From: Acetobacteraceae bacterium
GTDB lineage: Bacteria > Pseudomonadota > Alphaproteobacteria > Acetobacterales > Acetobacteraceae
Length of the DNA: 15,965 nt
Assembly (NCBI GenBank): GCA_030039695.1
Contig: JASHVB010000021.1
Span: forward strand, 1-15,965
Direction: 5' to 3'
Shown one piece after another: positions 1 to 8,045 of this stretch (the first letter of the stretch is position 1; each line of letters starts with the position of its first letter). A program made the position numbers and the translations under genes. Below the pieces are notes generated by a model. That model worked only from the letters and a program-made list of their open reading frames with translations, searched no databases and was not told the DNA's origin.

Positions 1-57
1 CGATGCGTGGTCATCAGAGATGACCATTCGGCCCTTTGGCGAGAAATGGTGAACGTC

Positions 58-678
58 ATGACCACAGTGGAATTCCATTTCGATTTCGGCAGCCCCAACG
101 CGTATCTGTCGCATCTGGTGATTCCAGGCATCGAGCAGAGGGCGGGGGCGAAATTTGCATACGTCCCCGTCCTGCTGGGCGGTGTTTTCAAGTTAACCGG
201 CAATCGGCCACCTGGCGAAACCATGAAGGGGGTCCGCAACAAGCCGGAATACGAACAGCTCGAGACGGATCGCTTCATCCGCCGCCACGGAATCACACAG
301 TTCCAGCGCAACCCGTTCTTTCCCGTGAACACACTGATGGCGATGCGCGGCGCGGTTGCGGCGGCTCGTCTCGACTGCTTTGCTGCCTACGTCGATGCGG
401 TGTTCCGCCACATGTGGGCTGAACCCAAAAAGATGGATGACACAGCCATTTACCACGCCGCGTTGCGCCAATCGGGGCTCGACGCGGAGCAGATCGTCGC
501 GCTGATCCAGACGCCGGAGATCAAGCAGGCCTTGTTGGACTCGACGGAGCGCTCCGTGGCGCGCGGCACGTTTGGTTCGCCCACCTTTTTCATCGGCGAG
601 GCAATGTGGTTCGGCAAAGACCGGCTACGCGATGTGGAGGAGGCGCTGGCGGCGACCATTGACCGGCATAGTGGATGA
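58..678 (+). CDS. 2-hydroxychromene-2-carboxylate isomerase family protein (DsbA/GST-kappa-like fold)
   Basis: This is a thioredoxin-fold protein of the HCCA isomerase / DsbA-like family. Known members use glutathione to isomerise 2-hydroxychromene-2-carboxylate in naphthalene-type aromatic degradation, but many homologues have other, unknown substrates. From the chosen ATG the protein is 206 aa, a normal length. The N-terminal strand is followed by FDFGSPNAYL, in which Ser12 sits where the family has its glutathione-activating serine (D-x-x-SP-x-x-Y). The C-terminal part has the cis-proline segment GTFGSPTFFIGE followed by MWFGKDRL and a final helix, also typical. The frame stays open upstream to a GTG at position 7, and another ATG lies at 46. 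I chose 58 because the conserved first strand starts immediately after it; the purine run GAGAA at 41-45 could serve as a weak ribosome binding site. The family is clear; the substrate is not. The gene converges on the minus-strand regulator gene. Confidence 0.85.
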   Translation: MTTVEFHFDFGSPNAYLSHLVIPGIEQRAGAKFAYVPVLLGGVFKLTGNRPPGETMKGVRNKPEYEQLETDRFIRRHGITQFQRNPFFPVNTLMAMRGAVAAARLDCFAAYVDAVFRHMWAEPKKMDDTAIYHAALRQSGLDAEQIVALIQTPEIKQALLDSTERSVARGTFGSPTFFIGEAMWFGKDRLRDVEEALAATIDRHSG

Positions 679-1053
679 TTGGCGATCAAGGTTCGTGTGC
701 TGTGGAACCAAATCGGATCCGGGACGTGCGCGCCCCGGGGAAGACCGCGCGCCCATGATCCGGTCACTGACATAGCCGCGCGATCTCGGCCCGGGCACCT
801 CAAACCAGATCTTCGTTTGCGTGGCCGTCTCCCCACAACTCCCAGGTACCCGGCACGCTCGGCCGATCGCCCCCTCAGTGCGTTGCTCCAGCTCGGCAAC
901 GTTCGCCGCTGCGGCGATGAGGTCGTTGAGTTGTCCGACCAGGGCGATCTGTTTGTCGCGGTGCAGCGCGTCGGGGTTGGTGGCAACCGGGACGCCCACT
1001 TGATCCTTGTCCCCGTCAACATTGGCAGTCGTCCCCGCGCGCATCTCGTGCAT
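625..1053 (-). CDS. doubtful hypothetical protein, possible SH3-like C-terminal region
   Basis: This open frame of 142 aa lies in the gap between the isomerase and the regulator. Codon third positions are rich in G and C over most of its length, and a purine-rich stretch (GGAAGGGGGGG) lies about 8 bases before the ATG at 1053, which I prefer over an in-frame GTG at 1062. The segment around residues 56-101 (Cys67, then KIWFEV, then RGYVSDRIM) looks to me like the second half of a bacterial SH3 domain of the kind found in secreted proteins. The N-terminal half is unrecognised and no signal peptide is visible. Its last 54 bases run antisense to the end of the isomerase gene. Another minus-strand frame and a plus-strand frame are also open here, so this may be chance or a decayed gene. 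Confidence 0.3.
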   Translation of the reverse strand: MHEMRAGTTANVDGDKDQVGVPVATNPDALHRDKQIALVGQLNDLIAAAANVAELEQRTEGAIGRACRVPGSCGETATQTKIWFEVPGPRSRGYVSDRIMGARSSPGRARPGSDLVPQHTNLDRQSSTMPVNGRRQRLLHIA

Positions 1054-1324
1054 CGAAGCCACCCCCCCTTCCCGCGAAAGTTTGGCGTGCCCGCAACCTG
1101 TCCGATCATCGTCACGATGACGACGACATCGGCCAGGCGTTCATCGACGCCGGCGACCGTGCCGGCCGTTGCATCGACATCGACCATAGGCACAACGAGG
1201 GTTTTCCGATGCAAGTGAACGGAAACAGCGTCACGCACTGCTCGCTCGGTTGGCCTGGGCGAGATTGGGGCGGCGCCAGAGCGATCCGCAATTGATTGGT
1301 CGGGGTGTCAGGGAAGACGTGAGT
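679..1324. other. intergenic region between two convergent genes
   Basis: This 646-base gap lies between the ends of the isomerase gene and the minus-strand regulator gene. Apart from the doubtful minus-strand ORF described separately, I see no gene. Open frames exist on both strands, but this is common in GC-rich DNA. A short inverted repeat TCATCG-TCA-CGATGA at 1106-1120 has no following T-run and is not a convincing terminator. No tRNA, insertion sequence or long repeat is visible. Confidence 0.5.
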
Positions 1325-4300
1325 TCAACACTGTAGAGAAGCCCTGAACGGCGGGGTCGCTGTTGCGGTCGGATGCCGTCCCGCAAAACCAAACTGATGC
1401 GTAAATGCCGGCTCGGGACCACACAGCAGAGCGGGTGACGCGGCTGGCGAGCGGCCCAATGCGCGGAGCAACTCGGCCGCCGCGCGAAGATCTGCAGTGT
1501 CGAAACCGTCTCGGAAACGCGCGTAGACCGCAGCGAGCAGGTCGGCCCCGTCGCCGGTCCAGCCACGCGTTCGTTGCAGCCGACAGAGGCTGATCGCAGC
1601 GCGCAGCTCCCAGGCAGCGCCTCCCTGGCGTCGGGCTGCCTGCACCGCCGCGTGTAAGGTCCGCTCGGCGGCGGTTGATCCGACCTGTGCCAGCGCTTCG
1701 CCGCGCAGGCGCAGCAGTTCCGGTACATGCAGGCGTTCGCCGTTTGCGTTGATCCGGGCGCTCGCTTGGTCCAGCGCGTCGAAGGCCTCGGCGGTTCGGC
1801 CCAGGGCGATCAGGCCTTCGGCCAGGTCTTTCAAATATCCCGTTGTCACCATCGTGTAGCTGCTGCCAGCCAGGCGCAGTGCCTCGTGCAGAAGTGCGAC
1901 GCCCCGCTCCGGCTCGCCGCGCCGGATTGCCAGGGTGCCCTGATGGCCCAGGGCCATCGCCTGGTAGGACCGTAGCGAAAACTTCGCCGCACGGACCAAC
2001 AGGCGTTCGAGCGTCGTTTCGGCGCGGTGCCAGTCGCCCGTCCAGATGAACACCGGCACCGTCCAGAATGCGATGCCCAAGGTGACCGGGTGCTCGCTGA
2101 CCTTGGTCTCCTCAAGGGTGAAATTGGCCGCGTCGAGCGCCTGGCCGGCGCGGCCCAGAATCCACAGATTGCGGGCAGCCACACAGAGGGCGCGGTTGCG
2201 ATGATCGACACCGAGATACGCCCGGTGGATGCGCTGCGAGGCAAGGTCGCCGTGCAGCGCCGCTTCGCAATGGCGTTGCGAAGTCCTGACATCACCCAGC
2301 AGGTGGTGGGCAGCTCCCAGCATTGAATTCGCCATGGTCGTGACGCTTGGATCGTCCAACTGCCGTGCGATCCCCGCGCAACGCTCGGCCGCTGTCAGCG
2401 CGCCGCGGAATTTGGCGGTGCGACAACTGAGCAGATGCAGCGGGCCGAGAAAGCGTAACGCGGCATACGCATCGCCGAGGTGTACCGAGATGGCCAGACC
2501 GCGCTCTAGTGCGGTCTGCACTTCCCCGGCGTCGCCGCGAGTTACCATCGCGGACAGGCCGAGACCGGCCAGCAGCTTCATCGCCTGCGGACCGTCGCAG
2601 GCATGGTCCGGCAGCGCCGCCAGGCCGCGCGTGGTCCAAGCAAAGCATTCGTTGACGAGGGAGAGTTCGAGGAACAACGGTGCTGCCACGGCCGCCAGCG
2701 CCGACCCAAGCCGGGCGTTGCCACGCTCGGAAAAGGCCCAGTTGAGCGAGGAGCGGACGCTGCCGATGGCGGTTGCGCAATCGGCGAAGCCTTCGCTGCC
2801 GCGCCGCGGCGCGTCGGCATCCACCCGTTCCAGGAACTGCAGCCAGTACTGGGCGTGGCGCGCCAGGACGGCGTCACCCTCACCGCTGTCGAACAATTTC
2901 CGCAGCAGATAGCCGCGGGTGGTGTCGAACAGACGGTAGCGGACCCCGCTGGCGTGTGACTCCGCCGCGACCAGCGACTTGTCCACCAGGGTGGCAACGA
3001 TGTCCGTGGTCAGGCATTCGTCCAGCACCGCGTCGGCTGCGACCTGCTGTGCGGCCTCCAGTTCGAAGGGGCCGGGAAAGGCGGCCAGGCGGCGGAGCAC
3101 GATCTGCTCTGGACCACTCAACAGACCGTAGCTCCAGTCGATTGCGGCGCTCATGGTCTGGTGGCGGGGCACGGCGGTACGCCGCCCTTGCCAGACCAGT
3201 TCGAGCTGTTTGTTGAGAAGTTCGCCGGTCTTCTGAATGCCGTAGGTTCCGACACGCCCGGCGACGATCTCGATGGCAAGCGCCAGTCCTTCGAGGCGCC
3301 GGCAGATTTCGGCCGCCATGGGTGCATCGGCGTCGCGCAACGCGAAATCGTTCCGGTTGGCCGTGACGCGAGCGACAAACAGTTGCACCGCCGGATAGCT
3401 CAGAGCTCCCGCCGCAGTCAGGTCTGTTCCCTCGGGCGGACTGGCGAGCGGCGCGACGCGGTGGATTTGCTCGCTGGCAATCCGCAACACTTCACGGCTG
3501 GTCGCCAGGATACGGACGGACTGGGTCTCCTGGACGATGCGCTCCGCCAGTCGGGCGACGGTATCAATCACGTGCTCGCAGCAATCCAGCACCAGCAGCA
3601 TGGCGCGCTCGCGCAGGAACGCCAGTAGGACCGGCACGGGATCTGAGGCCTGAACGGAAAGGCCCAATGCGGTGGCCATCGTGCTGGCAACCAATCTTGC
3701 GTCGGTTACCGTGCTGAGGTCGATGAAACAGACGCCGTCGGCGAAGCAAGCGAGCTTGGCCCGGCCAACGGCCGCAGCCACCGTTGTCTTGCCAATCCCG
3801 CCGGGTCCGACCAGTGTGATCAGCCGCTGCGTCTCGAGCGCACGGCCCAGCTCGATCATCAGCGCATCGCGGCCCACCAGGCGAGGCGGCGAGGGCGGCA
3901 GACTGTTGCCGGACTGAGACGGCGTCGTTTCGGCAGAAATGGCTGACGGCGGCGCCGACGCCGGGACCGCCCTGGGGCGCGGCTCCAGGCCCGACTGACG
4001 CAAGATCGGCGCGACGAATGCATAGCCCCGGCCCGGTACGTTGGTGATATAGCGTGCCCCCGCGTGCCCATCCTCCAGTGCCTTGCGGAGCGCCGCCACC
4101 TGGCAGCGAAGATTGCCTTCCTCGACCGCCAGATTGGGCCAGACGCGCGCCGTCAGCTCGCGCCGGTCAACGACTTCCCCGGCCTTCTCGGTCAGCACGA
4201 TCAACAGGTCCATCGCCCTGCCGCCGAGCGGCACGCGGCTCCCATTGCGCTCCAGCTCGCGCTCGGTCAGGTGCAACCGAAACGGGCCGAAGGAAATCAC

Positions 4301-4333
4301 CGCGCGGTCGGCGCCTGTGGTATTGCAGCCCAT
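1325..4333 (-). CDS. winged-helix / STAND ATPase / TPR transcriptional regulator
   Basis: This large cytoplasmic regulator is 1002 aa from the chosen start. Residues about 14-108 form an OmpR/PhoB-type winged helix, starting with ISFGPFRL and ending with PGRGYAFVAP; there is no receiver domain. A proline/serine-rich linker (about 112-150) leads to a STAND (NB-ARC-like) NTPase with Walker A GPGGIGKTT at 176-184, Walker B MLLVLD at 245-250 followed by CCEH, an ATSRE motif, and GLALAIE in the place of the GLPLA motif. The rest is helical and TPR-like, ending with WELRAAISL and FDTADL signatures seen across this class. The frame is open up to 4678, but the upstream residues are not conserved in style. 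The ATG at 4331-4333 has AGGAGG ten bases before it. Such proteins are thought to bind a ligand through the repeat region, exchange nucleotide, and then act on DNA. The gene is divergent from a paralogue at 4624. Target genes and ligand are unknown. Confidence 0.9.
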   Translation of the reverse strand: MGCNTTGADRAVISFGPFRLHLTERELERNGSRVPLGGRAMDLLIVLTEKAGEVVDRRELTARVWPNLAVEEGNLRCQVAALRKALEDGHAGARYITNVPGRGYAFVAPILRQSGLEPRPRAVPASAPPSAISAETTPSQSGNSLPPSPPRLVGRDALMIELGRALETQRLITLVGPGGIGKTTVAAAVGRAKLACFADGVCFIDLSTVTDARLVASTMATALGLSVQASDPVPVLLAFLRERAMLLVLDCCEHVIDTVARLAERIVQETQSVRILATSREVLRIASEQIHRVAPLASPPEGTDLTAAGALSYPAVQLFVARVTANRNDFALRDADAPMAAEICRRLEGLALAIEIVAGRVGTYGIQKTGELLNKQLELVWQGRRTAVPRHQTMSAAIDWSYGLLSGPEQIVLRRLAAFPGPFELEAAQQVAADAVLDECLTTDIVATLVDKSLVAAESHASGVRYRLFDTTRGYLLRKLFDSGEGDAVLARHAQYWLQFLERVDADAPRRGSEGFADCATAIGSVRSSLNWAFSERGNARLGSALAAVAAPLFLELSLVNECFAWTTRGLAALPDHACDGPQAMKLLAGLGLSAMVTRGDAGEVQTALERGLAISVHLGDAYAALRFLGPLHLLSCRTAKFRGALTAAERCAGIARQLDDPSVTTMANSMLGAAHHLLGDVRTSQRHCEAALHGDLASQRIHRAYLGVDHRNRALCVAARNLWILGRAGQALDAANFTLEETKVSEHPVTLGIAFWTVPVFIWTGDWHRAETTLERLLVRAAKFSLRSYQAMALGHQGTLAIRRGEPERGVALLHEALRLAGSSYTMVTTGYLKDLAEGLIALGRTAEAFDALDQASARINANGERLHVPELLRLRGEALAQVGSTAAERTLHAAVQAARRQGGAAWELRAAISLCRLQRTRGWTGDGADLLAAVYARFRDGFDTADLRAAAELLRALGRSPAASPALLCGPEPAFTHQFGFAGRHPTATATPPFRASLQC

Positions 4334-4509
4334 TCGGCGATCGCCTCCTCGCACAGGTCCGGATCGGCAGATCGAGGAGCGACAGGCGGTGCCGATCCAG
4401 TCAGGTTGCCGTCTGCTCCGGCCACAACGGGAACCGGCAGGCCCGTCATGCCGGCCGCACAAGCGACGGCTGCCGATCGGTTGACATAGCGGCGAGCGGT
4501 TATGAACAT
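4297..4509 (-). CDS. possible small ORF overlapping the start of the minus-strand regulator
   Basis: A 70-aa frame begins with an ATG at 4507-4509 and ends 37 bases inside the regulator gene, in a different frame. A longer version would start at a TTG at 4570-4572. Third codon positions favour G/C only moderately. The protein has a mildly hydrophobic, alanine/glycine/valine-rich middle (residues about 12-33) and an acidic C-terminal part. No ribosome binding site is evident for the ATG. It resembles nothing I recognise. It could be an upstream ORF that couples translation to the regulator, or chance. I list it only because it is the sole reading frame in the divergent promoter region. Confidence 0.18.
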   Translation of the reverse strand: MFITARRYVNRSAAVACAAGMTGLPVPVVAGADGNLTGSAPPVAPRSADPDLCEEAIAEWAAIPQAPTAR

Positions 4510-4623
4510 GGCCGGCAGGTACCCGAGCGCATGAGACCTGGGGCTGGAACCTGCTTGGATGGATGCGCGCAAGCACGTTAAGTCCTGTGTAGTTTTGCTG
4601 CGTACCGCGGTCCGCGACCAGCG
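4334..4623. promoter_or_regulatory. divergent promoter region between two paralogous regulator genes
   Basis: These 290 bases separate the start codons of two divergently transcribed regulators and should hold both promoters. On the plus strand a perfect TTGACA occurs at 4481-4486, but the best -10-like hexamer after it (TATGAA at 4501-4506) is only 14 bases away, so it is a weak sigma-70 candidate. Immediately before the plus-strand ATG there is a short inverted repeat, GGTC-CGC-GACC at 4609-4619. I see no strong operator palindrome. A small minus-strand ORF may overlap this stretch. Confidence 0.45.
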
Positions 4624-7428
4624 ATGACGCCGAACGACGACACCTGGTACTTCGGACCGTTTCGGATGGTTCCCTCACAGCAGGCGTTGTTCGAGGGCGA
4701 GCGAAGACTCAAGATCGGCAGCCGGGCATTCGACATTCTGCGCGTGCTGATCGAGCGCGACGGGGCCCTCGTCACCAAGCACGAGCTGATCGCGCAGGCC
4801 TGGCCCCGTCTATCGGTCGAAGAGAGCACGCTGCGCGTCCACGTGGCAGCCCTTCGCAAGGTGCTGGGCGATGGCCGCGACGGTGCCCGCTACGTCGTCA
4901 ACGTCAGCGGGCGCGGCTACCGATTCGTGGCGCCGCTGCAGCACGACCAAACGCCGGGTCGGCCAAGTGCGTCTCCATCGTCGGCCAGTCAAAGCGATGA
5001 TCCGGACCAGAATTCCTCGCGGCTTCCCGCCCTGCGGACGCGGATGGTCGGGCGCGGGGCGCTGCTCGGTGAACTCGCCGCACTGATTGCCGAGCGTCGC
5101 TTCCTGACCATTGTCGGCTCGGGCGGCGTCGGTAAAACCACAGTCGCGCTGTCGCTTGCCGAGACGCTGGCCGGCCGCTACCGGGACGGCGTCTGGTTCG
5201 TGGATCTGGCGAGCCTGGCCGACTCGCGTCGCGTCGCCAGCACGGTCGCATCGGTTCTCCGACTACAGACCCTCTCGCCGGATCCGGCGACCGAGCTGGC
5301 CGCTTACCTGCGCGACAAGTCGGTGCTGCTGGTGCTCGACACCTGCGAGCATTTGATCGATGTCGTCGCCACCCTGGCCGAGATCCTGGTGAACGAGACG
5401 CCCCGCGTGCACGTCCTGGCCACCAGCCGCGAGCCGCTGCGCGCCGCGGGAGAGTGGGTGTACCGGCTGCAACCATTGGCCTTGCCGCCGGCCGATAGCA
5501 GACCGTCGGCGGCCGATGCACTGTCGTTCGCCGCGGTTCGCTTGTTTGCCGAGCGAGCGGCTGCGAGTGTCGATACCTTCGCGTTGAGCGATACCGATGC
5601 GCCCGTCGTGGCGGAGATCTGCCGCCATCTCGACGGCAACCCGCTGGCCATCGAGATCGCCGCCGCGCGGGTCGACTTCCTGGGCGTCAGCGGCCTGGCA
5701 CGCCGGCTTGCCGGCCACTTGCCGCTGCTGGGACAGGGGCGGCGCACGGCGGCGCCACGCCATCAGACGCTCGGCGCGACGCTCGATTGGAGCTACGGAT
5801 TGCTCTCGGCGAGCGAGCAAACCATCCTGCGCCGACTCGCCATCTTCCCCAGTTATTTCACCCTCGACGCCGCAGCCGCGATCGCCGGCGCGGACTCGGT
5901 TGAGGGTATCGCCAATCTGGCGGCCAAATCGCTGGTTGCGGTCGAAATCAACGGCGAGAACGTGCTCTATCGCCTGCTCGACATCACGCGCGCCTATGCT
6001 GGTGAAAAGCTGGCTGCCAGCGACGAGGCCGCCGAGATCGCCCGCCGGCATGCTGATCATTGCTGCACCGTGATGGAGGCGGCCGAGCAGGAATGGGACA
6101 GCCAGGCGAGGCAGGTCTGGCTCGCGCGCTACGGTGGCTGGATCGCCGATGTCCGGGCCGCGCTCGACTGGGCGTTCGCACCGGCCGGCGATGCCGTGAC
6201 CGGCATCAGGCTGGCTGCCCTCTCGGCGCCATTGTGGTTCGTGCTGTCCCTGGTCCACGAGTTCTGCGAGCGAGCCGAGTGCGCGCTTGCCTTGCTTGAG
6301 GCTGCGTCGGACGAGTTCCCCGAATTCGCGATGAAGCTGAACGTCAGCCTCGGCGCCGCGATCTTCCATGTCAACGGCCCCTTGCCGCGGGTTCGCGAGC
6401 TTTCCTGGCGGGCGCTCGAGATCGCGGAACGCCTCGAGGCGCCCGCCTACCAGTTGCGCGCGCTTTGGCGGCTGGCAGGGGAACGCTACACCAACGGCGA
6501 TTATCGGAAGGCGCTTGAATACTGCGAGCAGTTTGGACGCGTTGCGGCAGCAGCGGGCGACCAGACCGCCGCGCTCGTGTATGACCGCATGATGGCGCTG
6601 GCGCTGCATCTTGCCGGCCGCCCTGGCGAAGCCCGCGTGTTTGCCGACCGTGCCTTGACCCATCCCGCCACGATGGTCCGGACTGCCCACAAGGAACTGC
6701 AGGAGTATGACAGCCGGGTAGCCTCGCGCTCCCATCTGGGGCGTATCCTGTGGATACAGGGGTATCCGGACCAAGCCACATCGATCGTGGCCGAAGCGGT
6801 GACGATTGCCGAGACCTTGGGCTATCCGCCGCCGCTTTGCTACATCCTGGTCTACGCCGCCTGTCCGATCGCGTTCTGGACCGGGGATGTCGCCGAAGCA
6901 CGGCGCTTCGTAGGCCTGCTGCTCGAGCAGGCGAATGCATCATTCGGCTACTGGCAGTCCTGGCGCCGCTGTTACGAAAACGCCGTGCTGCTGGCTGACG
7001 CTGCGGATACGAGCCAGCTTGTGGCACTCATCTGGCAAGCCGCGCGCGGACCGATGTACTTCGATCTGCTGGCAACGCTGCATGAGCACCTCGTGACGCG
7101 CGAGACGCTTCGGCGCGCCGAAACCGGTCAGGCCGAGTGGTGCGCGGCTGAAATCCTGCGCGCCGAGGCCGTCAACTTGTTGCGTCGCGGTGGTCCCGAC
7201 AGTGCTGAGCGTGCCGAGGCACTGCTAAAGAGGTCCCTCGATATCGCTCGCCAGCAACAGGCCCGCTCCTGGGGTCTGCGCGCCGCCATAAGCCTTGGCC
7301 GCCTGCGGCGGGCGCAGGGACGGAGGGATGCCGCGCGTGAATTGCTCGAGCCCGCGCTGGCCGCGTTCACCGAGGGCTTCGCAACCGCTGATCTCAAGGC
7401 GGCGACGGCACTGCTAAGCGAACTTTGA
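4624..7428 (+). CDS. winged-helix / STAND ATPase / TPR transcriptional regulator
   Basis: This 934-aa cytoplasmic regulator has the same architecture as the divergent neighbour. The OmpR-type winged helix covers about residues 8-104 (WYFGPFRM at the start, SGRGYRFVAP at the end). It is followed by a serine-rich linker, then a STAND NTPase with MVGRGALL, Walker A GSGGVGKTT at 165-173, Walker B VLLVLD at 234-239, ATSREPL, and a GNPLAIEIAAAR segment matching the GLPLA motif. The C-terminal half is helical and TPR-like, ending with WGLRAAISLGRL and FATADL. The ATG at 4624 is favoured because the conserved FGPF strand begins eight residues later, although no clear ribosome binding site precedes it. 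The gene lies 161 bases upstream of the molybdenum hydroxylase operon on the same strand, making it the likeliest regulator of that operon. It shares short identical stretches with the 1325-4333 protein (PRHQT, DWSYGLLS) but is clearly diverged. The ligand is unknown. Confidence 0.9.
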   Translation: MTPNDDTWYFGPFRMVPSQQALFEGERRLKIGSRAFDILRVLIERDGALVTKHELIAQAWPRLSVEESTLRVHVAALRKVLGDGRDGARYVVNVSGRGYRFVAPLQHDQTPGRPSASPSSASQSDDPDQNSSRLPALRTRMVGRGALLGELAALIAERRFLTIVGSGGVGKTTVALSLAETLAGRYRDGVWFVDLASLADSRRVASTVASVLRLQTLSPDPATELAAYLRDKSVLLVLDTCEHLIDVVATLAEILVNETPRVHVLATSREPLRAAGEWVYRLQPLALPPADSRPSAADALSFAAVRLFAERAAASVDTFALSDTDAPVVAEICRHLDGNPLAIEIAAARVDFLGVSGLARRLAGHLPLLGQGRRTAAPRHQTLGATLDWSYGLLSASEQTILRRLAIFPSYFTLDAAAAIAGADSVEGIANLAAKSLVAVEINGENVLYRLLDITRAYAGEKLAASDEAAEIARRHADHCCTVMEAAEQEWDSQARQVWLARYGGWIADVRAALDWAFAPAGDAVTGIRLAALSAPLWFVLSLVHEFCERAECALALLEAASDEFPEFAMKLNVSLGAAIFHVNGPLPRVRELSWRALEIAERLEAPAYQLRALWRLAGERYTNGDYRKALEYCEQFGRVAAAAGDQTAALVYDRMMALALHLAGRPGEARVFADRALTHPATMVRTAHKELQEYDSRVASRSHLGRILWIQGYPDQATSIVAEAVTIAETLGYPPPLCYILVYAACPIAFWTGDVAEARRFVGLLLEQANASFGYWQSWRRCYENAVLLADAADTSQLVALIWQAARGPMYFDLLATLHEHLVTRETLRRAETGQAEWCAAEILRAEAVNLLRRGGPDSAERAEALLKRSLDIARQQQARSWGLRAAISLGRLRRAQGRRDAARELLEPALAAFTEGFATADLKAATALLSEL

Positions 7429-7589
7429 TCCAGCGACTGCGCAAATCGACAAGACGCTCGGGCCGGCCTCCGTGAGGATTGCGACACGTCGCCACTCCTT
7501 CCGACTGGTTGGAGACGGCGTGGTCGGACGCGACTGATCGGGCGACCGGGCCGGCACTCATCCACGGCACAGCAGGGGCACGGAGGTCC
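7429..7589 (+). promoter_or_regulatory. probable promoter/operator region of the molybdenum hydroxylase operon
   Basis: This 161-base gap separates the regulator from the operon it may control. A short perfect inverted repeat, GCGAC-AC-GTCGC, lies at 7481-7492 and could be an operator half-site pair. The sequence GGAGG at 7582-7586, three bases before the ATG, is the ribosome binding site of the first operon gene. I see no convincing -35/-10 pair and no terminator for the regulator gene, so read-through from it is also possible. The reading frame of the downstream gene stays open to 7479, but the extra residues are not family-like. Confidence 0.35.
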
Positions 7590-8045
7590 ATGCACTACAT
7601 CGTCAAGATCAATGGCGCCCAGCACCAGGTCGACGTCGATGGCGACACACCGCTGCTGTGGGTGTTGCGCGACGTGCTCGGCATGACTGGCACGAAGTTC
7701 GGTTGCGGCGCCGCGTTGTGCGGAGCCTGTACCGTGCATCTCGACGGCATCGCGGTCCGCTCCTGCCAATTGCCTATTGGCTCGATCGACGCTCGCGCGA
7801 TCACCACGATCGAAGGCGTCGGGCAAACCCAAGCCGGTGCGAGGATCCAGCAGGCCTGGCTTGAGCTCGAGGTGATCCAGTGCGGCTACTGCCAGCCCGG
7901 GCAAATCATGTCCGCAGCCGCACTTCTCATCGCCAACCCGCATCCCGACGATGCCGCCATCGACGCAGCGATGGCCGGCAATCTCTGCCGCTGCGGCACC
8001 TATGTGCGTATCCGCGAAGGGATCAAGCATGCTGCGCGATCCTGA
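7590..8045 (+). CDS. (2Fe-2S)-binding small subunit of a molybdenum hydroxylase (IorA-like)
   Basis: This 151-aa protein is the iron-sulfur subunit of a xanthine-oxidase-family enzyme, closest in design to isoquinoline 1-oxidoreductase alpha subunit and to the small subunits of bacterial aldehyde dehydrogenases. The plant-type cluster is bound by Cys39, Cys44, Cys47 and Cys59 ([17 protein letters not shown], then SC). The second, C-terminal cluster uses Cys98, Cys101, Cys133 and Cys135 (QCGYCQPGQ, then NLCRCGTY). All eight ligands are present. It relays electrons from the molybdenum centre to the cytochrome. It has no signal peptide, so it probably reaches the periplasm together with the Tat-bearing large subunit after folding. 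The start at 7590 is supported by GGAGG just before it and by the normal length of the family. The stop overlaps the start of the next gene by 17 bases, indicating coupled translation. Confidence 0.93.
   Translation: MHYIVKINGAQHQVDVDGDTPLLWVLRDVLGMTGTKFGCGAALCGACTVHLDGIAVRSCQLPIGSIDARAITTIEGVGQTQAGARIQQAWLELEVIQCGYCQPGQIMSAAALLIANPHPDDAAIDAAMAGNLCRCGTYVRIREGIKHAARS

Noticed and set aside
1106..1120. The inverted repeat TCATCG-TCA-CGATGA as a terminator between the convergent isomerase and regulator genes
   Set aside because: The stem is only six bases with a three-base loop, has no T-run on either strand, and is more than 200 bases from either stop codon.
450..1238. A 262-codon minus-strand open frame across the isomerase end and the following gap
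   Set aside because: It runs antisense through conserved isomerase sequence and its translation is arginine/serine-rich with no recognisable pattern, as expected of a shadow frame in GC-rich DNA.
4334..4678. A 115-residue N-terminal extension of the minus-strand regulator
   Set aside because: The extension is arginine/serine/cysteine-rich, runs past the start of the divergent gene, and a good ribosome binding site precedes the ATG at 4333, right before the conserved winged helix.
5263..6774. A 503-codon minus-strand open frame opposite the plus-strand regulator
   Set aside because: It is antisense to the ATPase and repeat region of a confident gene and shows no protein family features.
7479..7589. 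A longer start for the iron-sulfur subunit
   Set aside because: The extra 37 residues do not match the family, which begins with the first beta strand just after the ATG at 7590, and GGAGG precedes that ATG.
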